Below, in pieces: positions 1-9,128 of a stretch of 64,000 bases of DNA. How positions within the stretch are numbered: position 1 is the first letter of the stretch; each line of letters starts with the position of its first letter. The stretch is from Malaciobacter pacificus. Lineage in GTDB: Bacteria > Campylobacterota > Campylobacteria > Campylobacterales > Arcobacteraceae. The stretch is from assembly GCF_004214795.1 (NCBI RefSeq), contig NZ_CP035928.1, forward strand, positions 2,170,001 through 2,234,000. The letters run 5' to 3'. Position numbers and translations under genes: made by a program. Below the pieces are notes generated by a model that did not search any database, was not told the origin of the DNA, and saw only the letters and a program-made list of their open reading frames with translations.

Positions 1-115
1 ACCTTGTTTTTATTCACTAGCGGCTTATTCAAAAATAGTTGAAGGTGGTATGCTTGCAGATGCTGTTGTTACAATGGCTAGCATGAACTTTATTGCAGGG
101 GAGTTTGATAGATAA
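1..115 (+). CDS. nuoD: NADH-quinone oxidoreductase subunit D, C-terminal end (partial)
   Basis: Only the last 37 codons are present, in the frame starting at base 2. They read through ...VEGGMLADAVVTMASMNF and end in GEFDR followed by TAA at 113-115. This matches the usual NuoD C-terminus (pattern GHMLADVVxxxGxxDxxxGEVDR), which belongs to the 49-kDa subunit of the complex I peripheral arm near the quinone site. The stop codon overlaps the nuoE start as TAATG, so translation is probably coupled. The position directly before nuoE supports the call. Confidence 0.85.
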   Translation, partial: PCFYSLAAYSKIVEGGMLADAVVTMASMNFIAGEFDR

Positions 116-594
116 TGGCTGAATTTAAATATACACCTGAAAATGAAGTAAAATTTCAAGAATATGTATCAAGATATCCAAAAATTGATTCTTGTATGTT
201 ACCTGCACTTTGGTTAGCTCAAAAACAAGAGGGATGGGTTAGTCCTGAAGCTATGAGTTACATTGCTGATAAACTAGGGAAAACTCCAGTAGAAGTTTAT
301 GGTGTAGCAACGTTTTATACAATGTTTAATCTAAAACCAATTGGTAAATATCACATTGAATTATGTAAAACACTATCTTGTATGCTATGTGGAAGTAAAG
401 ATATAAAACAATACATTAAAGATAAAATAGGAATAGAACCTGGTCAAACTAGTGAAGATGGATTATTTCACTTAAGTGAAGTTGAGTGTATGGGTGCTTG
501 TGGTGGAGCTCCTATGATAGCTTTAAATGGTAAATATCATGAAAAATTAACAAAAGAAAAAGTTGATGAGCTTTTGAAGGAGTGTAAAAAATGA
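115..594 (+). CDS. nuoE: NADH-quinone oxidoreductase subunit E (24-kDa, [2Fe-2S])
   Basis: A 159-residue protein of normal NuoE length. It carries the thioredoxin-like [2Fe-2S] domain, with ligands visible as C-x4-C in LCKTLSCMLCG and C-x3-C in VECMGACGGAP (cluster N1a in complex I nomenclature). With NuoF it forms the NADH-oxidising module. It overlaps the nuoD stop at its 5' end and the nuoF start by 4 nt (ATGA) at its 3' end. A canonical NuoE/NuoF pair is notable because, as I recall, C. jejuni and Helicobacter lack these two subunits; its presence here indicates true NADH input. Confidence 0.95.
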   Translation: MAEFKYTPENEVKFQEYVSRYPKIDSCMLPALWLAQKQEGWVSPEAMSYIADKLGKTPVEVYGVATFYTMFNLKPIGKYHIELCKTLSCMLCGSKDIKQYIKDKIGIEPGQTSEDGLFHLSEVECMGACGGAPMIALNGKYHEKLTKEKVDELLKECKK

Positions 595-1838
595 TTACAA
601 AAATTGTTAGTAAAAATTTTGATATCCCTGATTCTCATAAACTTGAAGTTGCAAAAGCAAATGGAAGATACTCTTCAATTCAAAAACTTTTTTCTATGAG
701 TCCAGATGATGTAACTGCTGAAGTTGTTGCATCTGGACTCAGAGGAAAAGGTGGTGGTGGAGCACCTTGTGGTCCTAAATGGCAATTAATGCCTCCAGTT
801 GATGAAAGACCAAGATATCTAATTGTAAATGGTGATGAAAGTGAACCAGGTACATTTAAAGATAGACAAATTTTTCAATACGACCCACACCTTTTAATTG
901 AAGGCATAATTTGTTCTTGTTATGCAATTAGTGCAAATCATGCCTATATTTACATTAGAGGTGAATATGAATTCTTCTCTGATAGAGTACAAGATGCAAT
1001 TAATGAAGCATATGAAGCTGGAATTATTGGTGATAAAGTTATGGGATATGACTTTAAGCTTGATATTACAGTTCATAGAGGAGCTGGTGCTTATATTTGT
1101 GGTGAAAAATCAGCACTTATAGAATCACTTGAAGGTAAAAGAGGACACCCAAGGCTTAAGCCTCATGGCAAAGAGTGTGAGTGGTTCTTTGACAATCCTG
1201 CCACTGTCAACAATGTAGAAACTATTGCTTCTGTTCCGAACATTGTTGAAAATGGTGCGCAGGGTTATACAAAATACGGAACAGAAAAATCTCCCGGAAC
1301 TATGCTATTTGCAATTTCAGGACCTGTTAACAATCCAGGTGTATATGAAATGGCTTATGGTAATAAAATGATTGATTTCCTAAACATCCTTGGTGGAGGT
1401 ATGATAAAAGGGAAAAAATTAAAAGCCATTATCCCAGGTGGATCATCATGTCCAATCTTAACTGCTAATGAAGTAGAAAAGGCAGTTTTAGATTATGAAT
1501 CGATGTGGGATATTGGTTCAACTTTAGGTACGGGAGGAATGATTGTAATTGATGAAGATACATCAATGGTTGATGTAGCAAAAAACTTAATAGAATTTTA
1601 TCATCATGAATCGTGTGGTCAATGTACACCTTGTAGAGAAGGTTGTGGATGGATTGATACGATTTTAGAAAAAATTCTAAAAGGTTTAGGTTCAAGTGAA
1701 GATTTAAAAACAATACTAGATGTGACAAATACTATGAATGGTAAAACAATATGTGTATTTGCGCCAGCTGTTAAAGATATTATTGAAAGTATTGTAAAAA
1801 AATTTCCACATGAATTTGAATCATATTTTAAAAATTAA
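591..1838 (+). CDS. nuoF: NADH-quinone oxidoreductase subunit F (NADH/FMN-binding)
   Basis: A 415-residue flavoprotein that binds NADH, FMN and the N3 [4Fe-4S] cluster. The N3 motif is seen as ESCGQCTPCREG, and the distal ligand lies in the NGKTICVFAPA segment. The glycine-rich FMN/NADH region reads LRGKGGGGAPCGPKW; most family members have GxGGAGFPTGLKW, so three positions differ (F to A, T to C, L to P). Length is usual. It overlaps nuoE by 4 nt and is followed by gltA after 24 nt, with GGAG upstream of the gltA ATG. Confidence 0.95.
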   Translation: MITKIVSKNFDIPDSHKLEVAKANGRYSSIQKLFSMSPDDVTAEVVASGLRGKGGGGAPCGPKWQLMPPVDERPRYLIVNGDESEPGTFKDRQIFQYDPHLLIEGIICSCYAISANHAYIYIRGEYEFFSDRVQDAINEAYEAGIIGDKVMGYDFKLDITVHRGAGAYICGEKSALIESLEGKRGHPRLKPHGKECEWFFDNPATVNNVETIASVPNIVENGAQGYTKYGTEKSPGTMLFAISGPVNNPGVYEMAYGNKMIDFLNILGGGMIKGKKLKAIIPGGSSCPILTANEVEKAVLDYESMWDIGSTLGTGGMIVIDEDTSMVDVAKNLIEFYHHESCGQCTPCREGCGWIDTILEKILKGLGSSEDLKTILDVTNTMNGKTICVFAPAVKDIIESIVKKFPHEFESYFKN

Positions 1839-1862
1839 TTAAACTTATACAGGAGAAAATAT

Positions 1863-3149
1863 ATGGCAAAAAATACTATGACGTTTACTGATAACAGAAA
1901 TGGTAATACTTATGAATATAATATTGTAGATGGAACTAGAGGACCAAGTGTTGTTGATATTTCATCATTTTATAAAGACTCTGGAATGTTTACATATGAC
2001 CCAGGATATACATCAACTGCATCTTGTGAATCTAAGATTACATTTATTGATGGGGAAAACTCAGAGTTAAGATATAGAGGGTATGATATTTCAGAACTTG
2101 CTGGTAAATACTCTTTCTTAGATGTTTCTTACTTACTAATGAGAGGTAAATTACCAACACCAGAAGCTTCAAAAAACTTTGACTTAGAAATTAGACATAG
2201 ATCATTCTTAAATGAAGGAATTATCAGATTATTTGATGCATTACCAGATGGTGCACACCCAATGGCAACTATGGGTGCAGCTACTATGGCTTTAGCAGCA
2301 TTCTATAAAGATCACTTAAATTTAGAGAATGAAGATGAATTTAAAATGATGAGAAGAAGAATTTTAGCTAAGATGCCTACAATTGCAGCAATGGCATATA
2401 GAAATTCTATTGGTACTCCACTAATTTACCCAGATGTAAACAGATATTTTACAGAAAACTTCTTATATATGTTAAGAGCATATCCAGGTGGAAGAATGAA
2501 ATATTTAGGTGATGGATTAAATGATGAAATCAAACAAGTTGAAGTTGATGCATTAGACGCAATTTTATCACTACATGCAGATCATGAGCAAAATGCTTCT
2601 ACTACTACTGTTAGAAATGTTGGTTCAACAGAAGCTCACCCATATGTATCTATAGCATCAGGAATTTCAGCATTATGGGGATCAGCACATGGTGGAGCAA
2701 ATGAAAAAGTTATGGATCAACTACAAATGATTGGTGATGTTAAAAACGTACCAACATATATTGCTAAAGCTAAAGATAGAAATGACCCATTTAGATTAAT
2801 GGGATTCGGACATAGAGTTTACAAAAACAGAGACCCTAGAGCTGAAACTTTAAAAGGATTACAAGATAAACTAAGAGAAGAGTTAAATCTTGATTCTAAA
2901 TTATTAGATGTAGCAGCAGCAGTAGAAGAAGCAGCATTAAATGATGATTACTTCAAAGAAAGAGGTTTATATCCAAATATTGACTTCTATTCAGGAGTTA
3001 TTTTAACAGCACTTAAAATTCCTGTAGCAATGTTCACACCACTATTTGTAATTGGTAGAACTCCAGGTTGGTTAGCACAATGGTCTGAGTTAAAACAAGA
3101 TCCAAAACATAAAATTGCTAGACCTAGACAATTATATACAGGTAACTAA
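1863..3149 (+). CDS. gltA: citrate synthase, embedded in the nuo operon
   Basis: A 428-residue type II (hexameric-length) citrate synthase condensing oxaloacetate and acetyl-CoA in the TCA cycle. Active-site regions are recognisable: HADHEQNASTTTVRNVGS, WGSAHGGANEKV, the GFGHRVYKNRDPRAE histidine loop, and the C-terminal RTPGWLAQWSE arginine region. It lies in the same direction between nuoF and nuoG, with 24 nt and 30 nt gaps and GGAG/GGGG ribosome-binding sites, so it is probably co-transcribed with complex I. It is distinct from the shorter PrpC paralogue near the right end of the window. Confidence 0.95.
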   Translation: MAKNTMTFTDNRNGNTYEYNIVDGTRGPSVVDISSFYKDSGMFTYDPGYTSTASCESKITFIDGENSELRYRGYDISELAGKYSFLDVSYLLMRGKLPTPEASKNFDLEIRHRSFLNEGIIRLFDALPDGAHPMATMGAATMALAAFYKDHLNLENEDEFKMMRRRILAKMPTIAAMAYRNSIGTPLIYPDVNRYFTENFLYMLRAYPGGRMKYLGDGLNDEIKQVEVDALDAILSLHADHEQNASTTTVRNVGSTEAHPYVSIASGISALWGSAHGGANEKVMDQLQMIGDVKNVPTYIAKAKDRNDPFRLMGFGHRVYKNRDPRAETLKGLQDKLREELNLDSKLLDVAAAVEEAALNDDYFKERGLYPNIDFYSGVILTALKIPVAMFTPLFVIGRTPGWLAQWSELKQDPKHKIARPRQLYTGN

Positions 3150-3179
3150 TAAAAAACAAACCATATTTAAGGGGTTAAA

Positions 3180-4616
3180 ATGAGTGAAATGATTGAGTTC
3201 ACAGTAAACGGAATGCAAATGCAAGCTACCAAAGGTAGCTTGCTTATTGACAAACTTTTAGATGAAAATATTCATATTCCTCATTTTTGTTACCATCAAG
3301 CCTTAGGTAAAGATGGTAACTGCCGTATGTGTATGGTTGAAATAGAAGGTCAAAAAAGACCACAAATAGCCTGTGATACTCCAATAAAAGATGGGATGGT
3401 TGTAAGAACTAAAGGTGAAAATATCGAAAAAGTAAGAAGAGATATTTTAGAATTAGAGCTTATAAATCACCCTATTGACTGTCCAACTTGTGATCAAGCA
3501 GGTGAATGTAAATTGCAAGATTACTATATGGAATCAGGTTTTTATGAATCTAGAGTAAATACAGATGATAAGGTTACTCATAGAAAAAGAGTAGATATTG
3601 GATCTAATGTTATGTTAGACCAAGAAAGATGTGTACTTTGTACAAGATGTGTTAGATTTTGTAAAGATATTACAAAAACAGGTGAATTAGGTGTAATTAC
3701 TAGAAGTGATCACTCTTACATTGATATTTTTCCAGGGAAGCCACTTTCAAATCCATATGCCATGAATGTTGTTGATATTTGTCCTGTTGGGGCATTAACT
3801 TCTAAAGATTTTAGATTTAAACAAAGAGTTTGGTTTTTAGAAACATTTGATGCAATATGTAATGGTTGTTCAAAAGGGTGTAATATCCATGTTGACCATA
3901 GAAAAGAAAAATATAAAGATGATCAAATTTTTAGATTTAGACCAAAAGTAAATAGATCTGTAAATGGTTGGTTTATGTGTGATGAAGGAAGACTTTCTTA
4001 TACACAAGAAGAAGACAATAGATTTAAGACTGCCATTTTAAATAGTAGTGAAACAAATTTAAATAACGCAATAGCGACTCTATTTAAAGAACTATCAACT
4101 AATAAAAACATTTTATTTGTATTAAGTGCAAATCTTTCTTATGAAGAGATGCAAAATATTAAAAACTTAGCAAAAAGTTTAGATGCTTCTATTTCTGGAT
4201 ATTCTCCAAATACTTATGATGAAAATTTTGCTGATGATTATCTAAAAAAATCTGATAAAACAGCAAATAGAGCCTCTTTTAAAGAGTTACTGATTGATGA
4301 GTCAAAAGAGTATTTTGATTCATCTTTAAATACTTCAGACTTAGTTGTAATTATTGATAACTCTATTTTTGAAAATCAAAAAGAGTTATTGAAAAACAAA
4401 AAAGTAATATCAATGTTTTCACATAATTGCCTAACTATTTCATACTCAAATATTGCCATTCCAATAGCTTCATTTTATGAAAAATCGGGGACATACATCA
4501 ATTGTGATGGAATAAAACAAAAAGTAATATCAGGTATGAATAAAGACGAACCTATGGAAACTGTTACTACAATTATAGAGAACATTCAATCTATGATTGA
4601 AAAAGGAGCTCTATGA
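3180..4616 (+). CDS. nuoG: NADH-quinone oxidoreductase subunit G, short form
   Basis: 478 residues, much shorter than the roughly 700-900 residues of most NuoG proteins. The iron-sulfur half is complete. The N-terminal [2Fe-2S] domain has C-x10-C-x2-C, followed by the HPIDCPTCDQAGEC (H-x3-C-x2-C-x5-C) motif, then CVLCTRCVRFC and a distal CPVGAL. A further C-x2-C-x3-C (CNGCSKGC) plus a distal Cys in WFMCDEG corresponds to the N7-type cluster at the start of the molybdopterin-like domain. That domain is then only about 200 residues. The reading frame is intact and overlaps nuoH by 4 nt, so this is a short form and not an obvious frameshift. Confidence 0.9.
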   Translation: MSEMIEFTVNGMQMQATKGSLLIDKLLDENIHIPHFCYHQALGKDGNCRMCMVEIEGQKRPQIACDTPIKDGMVVRTKGENIEKVRRDILELELINHPIDCPTCDQAGECKLQDYYMESGFYESRVNTDDKVTHRKRVDIGSNVMLDQERCVLCTRCVRFCKDITKTGELGVITRSDHSYIDIFPGKPLSNPYAMNVVDICPVGALTSKDFRFKQRVWFLETFDAICNGCSKGCNIHVDHRKEKYKDDQIFRFRPKVNRSVNGWFMCDEGRLSYTQEEDNRFKTAILNSSETNLNNAIATLFKELSTNKNILFVLSANLSYEEMQNIKNLAKSLDASISGYSPNTYDENFADDYLKKSDKTANRASFKELLIDESKEYFDSSLNTSDLVVIIDNSIFENQKELLKNKKVISMFSHNCLTISYSNIAIPIASFYEKSGTYINCDGIKQKVISGMNKDEPMETVTTIIENIQSMIEKGAL

Positions 4617-5896
4617 GTACTTCAACTATTATAATAACAATTATAAATATTTCGATCGCTTCACTTTTAGCAGTTGGATTAACTCCACTTTTTGTTTGGT
4701 GGGAGAGAAGAGTTTCTGGATTTATGCAAGATAGAACTGGACCTAATAGATGTAATATAGGACCTTTAAGACTTGGAGGATTAATCCAAAGTTTTGCAGA
4801 CATGTTAAAACTTGTATTTAAAGAGGATTTTGTTCCTTCACATATCAAATATAGATTCTTTTTTACAATTGCACCAGTAATTGTATTCATTTGTTCATTT
4901 TTATCATTTGCTACTATTCCATTTGCTGATGTATTAGTAATTGATGGCAAAGAGCATATTATGCAAGCAATTCCCAGTCAATTGGGAATCATGTGGTTTT
5001 TAGCCTTTGCTGGACTTTCTGTATATGGAATAATTTTAGGTGGATATGCATCTGCTAATAAATATGGACTACTAGGTTCTATTAGAGCGAGTGCTCAAGT
5101 AATTTCATATGAAGCAGCCATGGGATTATCAATTATTTCAGTTATTATTTCTTACGGTTCAATTCACTTAACAGATATGGTAAATGCTCAAACAGGAACT
5201 TATCTTGGTGTTATTCCTATGTGGGGAATATTTATTCAACCCCTAGCAGCTATTATATTTATAATCTGTGCATTTGCAGAAACAAATAGAGCTCCATTTG
5301 ATATTGCTGAAGGTGAATCTGAAATTGTTGCAGGTTATCATACAGAATACTCAGCAATGAAATTTGGACTTTTCCAAGTTGGAGAATATGCAGCTATGAG
5401 TGCTTCAAGTGCAATTATTGTTACTTTGTTTTTTGGTGGTTATCATATTCCTTGGTTAGATACTCAAGCAATACAAAGTAATATGAACTATGTGATTATT
5501 GCAATTATGATTTTATTACCAATTAAAATTTTCATTTTTACAAAGTGGATGAAGAAAAACAATAAAACAAAGGGTAATGGAGATCAATTAAGAGAAAAAG
5601 AGACTAAAATCTTAACTATTGCTTTTTGGGGATTATGTTTAGCAATTGTAGGATTACTAGCTGTATTCTTAGTAACAGGACTTGGTTCAAATGGAGTTAA
5701 TATAGCAACTGCTGTAATTCAAGTAGGAACATTTTTAATCAAATTCTTTTTAATTGCATTTGTGTATATTTGGGTGAGATGGACAGTTTTAAGAGTTAGA
5801 TATGACCAATTACAAATGTTTGGATGGAAAGTGTTAATTCCTTTGGCACTTTTAAATATTGCAATCACTGCAATCGTAGTTGTATTAGGGAGCTAA
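4613..5896 (+). CDS. nuoH: NADH-quinone oxidoreductase subunit H
   Basis: 427 residues of multi-spanning membrane protein forming the quinone-chamber subunit. Family signatures are WERRVSGFMQDRTGPNR near the N-terminus, AETNRAPFDIAEGESEIVAG in the middle, and WTVLRVRYDQLQMFGWK at the end. It is about 100 residues longer than a typical NuoH (around 325). The extra length lies in the C-terminal third around a charged loop (KKNNKTKGNGDQLREKE) and an added hydrophobic segment. The start overlaps the nuoG stop (ATGA). Confidence 0.95.
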   Translation: MSTSTIIITIINISIASLLAVGLTPLFVWWERRVSGFMQDRTGPNRCNIGPLRLGGLIQSFADMLKLVFKEDFVPSHIKYRFFFTIAPVIVFICSFLSFATIPFADVLVIDGKEHIMQAIPSQLGIMWFLAFAGLSVYGIILGGYASANKYGLLGSIRASAQVISYEAAMGLSIISVIISYGSIHLTDMVNAQTGTYLGVIPMWGIFIQPLAAIIFIICAFAETNRAPFDIAEGESEIVAGYHTEYSAMKFGLFQVGEYAAMSASSAIIVTLFFGGYHIPWLDTQAIQSNMNYVIIAIMILLPIKIFIFTKWMKKNNKTKGNGDQLREKETKILTIAFWGLCLAIVGLLAVFLVTGLGSNGVNIATAVIQVGTFLIKFFLIAFVYIWVRWTVLRVRYDQLQMFGWKVLIPLALLNIAITAIVVVLGS

Positions 5897-5897
5897 C

Positions 5898-6404
5898 ATG
5901 GGAATTAAAGTAGTAAAAAGACATGGTTCTTCTTTTAAAGACAAACTTTACTTACCTGCAATTGCAGGTGGTATGAAAACAACTTTAAAACACTTTATAA
6001 AAAATTTAAAAGATGTTGATAATTTAAAAACTATGCAATATCCAGAAGTTCAACCTGATGATTTAAATGAAAGATATAGAGGTGTTCATAGACTTACAAA
6101 GTGGGAAGATGAAAGTGAAAAATGTGTTGCATGTTATATGTGTGCTACAGCATGTCCTGCAGAATGTATTTTTATCGAAGCTGAAGAGAGATTTGATGAA
6201 AAAGCTGAAAAAAGGCCAAAAGAGTTTAAAATTGATTTACTTGAGTGTGTATTTTGTGGATACTGTGTAGAAGCTTGTCCTTGTGATGCTATTAGAATGG
6301 ATACAGGAATTTTTTCTTTTACAGGTGATAAAAGAGAGGATTTTGTACTTGATAAAAAAGCACTTATGAAAAATGAAAGATCAAAGGATTTGGACAATGA
6401 TTGA
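5898..6404 (+). CDS. nuoI: NADH-quinone oxidoreductase subunit I (2 x [4Fe-4S])
   Basis: 168-residue ferredoxin-like subunit with two classical [4Fe-4S] motifs, CVACYMCATACPAECI and CVFCGYCVEACPCDAI, which pass electrons from NuoG to the N2 cluster near quinone. It begins one base after the nuoH stop with GGGAG just upstream. Its last codons overlap the preferred nuoJ start. Confidence 0.95.
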   Translation: MGIKVVKRHGSSFKDKLYLPAIAGGMKTTLKHFIKNLKDVDNLKTMQYPEVQPDDLNERYRGVHRLTKWEDESEKCVACYMCATACPAECIFIEAEERFDEKAEKRPKEFKIDLLECVFCGYCVEACPCDAIRMDTGIFSFTGDKREDFVLDKKALMKNERSKDLDND

Positions 6405-6930
6405 TTTAGTTTTTATAGCCCTTGCATTTTTAGCAATAAGTGGTGCCATAGCAATGATTGTTTATTCAAATCCTATGTATAGTGCCCTTGGAGTTTTAAT
6501 CTCTATGTTAGCCGTTGCAGGTATGTTTGCACTATTAAATGCAGTATTTTTATTTTTGGTACAACTTATAGTTTACGCTGGTGCAATAATGACGCTAATT
6601 TTATTTATTTTGATGTTTTTAAATATTAAAGAAGAAGATTTACCAAAAGAACCTAAGAAATTTAAACTAATTGCCCTTGGTGCAGTTATTATGATTCCAC
6701 TTAATGTTTTAGTTTTAAGTGCCGTATCAAAGTTACCATCAAAGGATATGAATATAATTGAGGGAACTTTTGGAGATATCAAACCAATAGGTAGTCAACT
6801 ATATAATGAGTGGATAATTGCATTTGAATTAATCTCTATTTTACTTTTAGTTGCATTAATTGGTTCAGTAGTTTTAGCTAAAAAAAGAGCTTCTAAAGTT
6901 AAATCACAAAATGCAGGAGAGCAATCATGA
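6397..6930 (+). CDS. nuoJ: NADH-quinone oxidoreductase subunit J
   Basis: A membrane subunit with five hydrophobic helices, beginning MIDLVFIALAFLAISG and containing the conserved helix LVQLIVYAGAIMTLILF. I chose the ATG at 6397 (177 residues) over the in-frame ATG at 6373. The former has AAAGGA eight bases upstream and an 8-nt overlap with nuoI like other junctions of this operon, while the upstream ATG has no clear ribosome-binding site. Confidence 0.9.
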   Translation: MIDLVFIALAFLAISGAIAMIVYSNPMYSALGVLISMLAVAGMFALLNAVFLFLVQLIVYAGAIMTLILFILMFLNIKEEDLPKEPKKFKLIALGAVIMIPLNVLVLSAVSKLPSKDMNIIEGTFGDIKPIGSQLYNEWIIAFELISILLLVALIGSVVLAKKRASKVKSQNAGEQS

Positions 6931-7241
6931 TATCACTTGAATCTTATGCATTTGTTTCTATGATGCTATTTTCTATTGGAGCTATTGGAGTAATTGCAAG
7001 AAGAAATGTTTTTGTAATTTATATGTCAATTGAGATGATGCTAAATGGAGTAAATCTGTTTTTAGTAACATTTGCTAGATATCATTTTAATATGGATCCT
7101 CAAATAGTAACTATTATGGTTATAGCAATTGCAGCAGCTGAAGCAGCAATATTCCTATCAGTAATTATACTTTTATATAGAAGTAGAAAATCTCTTGATA
7201 CTGATATATTCAATACTTTAACACAAGGAGAGAAATCATGA
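6927..7241 (+). CDS. nuoK: NADH-quinone oxidoreductase subunit K
   Basis: A 104-residue, three-helix antiporter-like subunit (Mrp MnhC-related) with the conserved segment MSIEMMLNGVNLFLVTFAR and the acidic AIAAAEAAIFLSVIILLYR helix. The membrane glutamates involved in proton translocation are present. It overlaps both neighbours by 4 nt (ATGA junctions), typical of this operon. Confidence 0.95.
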   Translation: MISLESYAFVSMMLFSIGAIGVIARRNVFVIYMSIEMMLNGVNLFLVTFARYHFNMDPQIVTIMVIAIAAAEAAIFLSVIILLYRSRKSLDTDIFNTLTQGEKS

Positions 7242-9127
7242 TAGATACTTCTTTGTTAGTTTGGATAATCTTAGCTCCACTAATGGGTGCTATTTTAAAT
7301 GGTGGTTTATACTTTTATCATATAAAGAAAAAACCCATTAGTGAATTAACTTTCGCTCTAATTGGTTGTATTACACCATTAATTGCATTTTTATTTACTC
7401 TTTTAGTTTTTCTAAATATAAATGAAACTGGAAATACTTATACTCAACACCTATTTACTTGGTTAAATATCGATAAATTAAATATTGAAATGACCCTACT
7501 TGGTGATAATTTATCAATCTTTATGTCTATGTTTGTGACATTTGTTGGTTGGTTAATTCATATTTACGCAATTGGATATATGAGAGGTGATGCAGGATTT
7601 GGTAAGTTTTTTGCATATTTTAATCTGTTCTTAGCTTCAATGTTAATCTTAGTATTAGCAGATAACCCAATTATCCTATTTATTGGTTGGGAAGGTGTTG
7701 GAGTTTGTTCATACCTTTTAATTAAATTCTATTATGGAAATGCAGATAATGTTATGGCTGCAAATAAAGCTTTCATTGCAAATAGAGTTGGAGATTTTGG
7801 TTTCTTACTTGGAGTTGTAACACTATTTTTTGCTTTAGGAGAAGTTGATTTATCATTTACTAGTTTAGAAGCAAATTTAGGAAATGCATCAAATTCTATA
7901 TTATTAGTTGCAGGATTTTTACTATTTATTGGAGCTATGGGAAAATCAGCTCAGATTCCACTTTATGTTTGGCTTCCTGATGCAATGGCAGGACCAACAC
8001 CAATTTCAGCCCTAATACACGCTGCAACAATGGTAACAGCAGGTGTTTATATGGTTGCAAGATTTCACTTTTTATATGTTGGAATTGAAGAAATTGGACT
8101 ATTTATAGCTTATATTGGTGCATTTTCTGCTCTTCTAGCTGCAATTATTGCAACTAGGCAAACAGATATTAAGAAAATTCTTGCTTATTCAACTATGAGT
8201 CAATTAGGATATATGTTCATAGCTGTTGGACTTGGTTTTTACTCTACTGGCCTTTTCCATGTATTTACACATGCATTTTTTAAAGCTATGTTATTTATGG
8301 GAGCTGGTGGAATTATAATTGCCCTTCACCATGAACAAAATATATTTAAAATAGGACAACATAGAGCAAATCTTCCAATTATTGGAACAACATTTTTAAT
8401 TGGAGTTATTGCAATTTCAGGTATTCCTCCATTTTCTGGCTTCTTCTCAAAAGATGCAATCTTAGCAGCAGCTTTCCAAGAGGGTCAATACTTACTTTAT
8501 GCAATAGCCTTATTTACTGCATTTTTAACAGCATTTTATATGTTTAGAATGTATTTTATTGTCTTTGTTGCACCAAATCATCATAAAAAAGAGTATGTTT
8601 ACACTTCAAAAACAATAACTATTCCTCTTTTAATATTAGCTATTGGTGCAGTATTTGCAGGATTTTTAAATCTTCCAACAATTTTTGGAGGACACCATTT
8701 AGTTGATACTTGGTTAGGACAACTTAATTCAAAACATATACATATGGATTACACAACAGAGTTTGTACTTATGGCTCTATCAGTTATAGTAGCTGCAACT
8801 GGAATTATGACTGCTTATTCAAAGTATGCAAAATTTGATTTATCAAAACCTGAAGAAGAGACAGGATTTATTGGTAGAAAATTCTATATTGATGAAATCT
8901 ATGATTCATTGTTTGTTCAACCAACAAAAGCCTTATCAACATTTATTGATAAAATTTTAGATGACAAAATCATTGATGCAATTATTATGAATTCATCAAA
9001 TGCATTTGTAAATATAGGTAAAAAAGTTGCAATGATACAAAATGCAAATGTGAGATTTTATGCAGCGACTATGTTAATTGGTATGACATGCATATTTATC
9101 TATTTATATATTAGTTTAGGATTGTAG
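7238..9127 (+). CDS. nuoL: NADH-quinone oxidoreductase subunit L (proton channel)
   Basis: A 629-residue antiporter-like subunit with the long lateral C-terminal helix. Conserved regions include FIGWEGVGVCSYLLIKFYY, the broken-helix TM7 region (LYVWLPDAMAGPTPISALIH), and the KKILAYSTMSQLGYM and HAFFKAMLFMGAG motifs. Lys and Glu residues of the proton path are visible. It overlaps nuoK by 4 nt and ends 1 nt before nuoM. Confidence 0.95.
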   Translation: MIDTSLLVWIILAPLMGAILNGGLYFYHIKKKPISELTFALIGCITPLIAFLFTLLVFLNINETGNTYTQHLFTWLNIDKLNIEMTLLGDNLSIFMSMFVTFVGWLIHIYAIGYMRGDAGFGKFFAYFNLFLASMLILVLADNPIILFIGWEGVGVCSYLLIKFYYGNADNVMAANKAFIANRVGDFGFLLGVVTLFFALGEVDLSFTSLEANLGNASNSILLVAGFLLFIGAMGKSAQIPLYVWLPDAMAGPTPISALIHAATMVTAGVYMVARFHFLYVGIEEIGLFIAYIGAFSALLAAIIATRQTDIKKILAYSTMSQLGYMFIAVGLGFYSTGLFHVFTHAFFKAMLFMGAGGIIIALHHEQNIFKIGQHRANLPIIGTTFLIGVIAISGIPPFSGFFSKDAILAAAFQEGQYLLYAIALFTAFLTAFYMFRMYFIVFVAPNHHKKEYVYTSKTITIPLLILAIGAVFAGFLNLPTIFGGHHLVDTWLGQLNSKHIHMDYTTEFVLMALSVIVAATGIMTAYSKYAKFDLSKPEEETGFIGRKFYIDEIYDSLFVQPTKALSTFIDKILDDKIIDAIIMNSSNAFVNIGKKVAMIQNANVRFYAATMLIGMTCIFIYLYISLGL

Positions 9128-9128
9128 T

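Noticed and set aside
1465-1728. Antisense ORF within nuoF, and many similar ORFs inside other genes
   Set aside because: Low-complexity Leu/Phe/His-rich or Ser-rich translations opposite well-supported genes; they arise from AT-rich codon use. No ribosome-binding sites or family resemblance.
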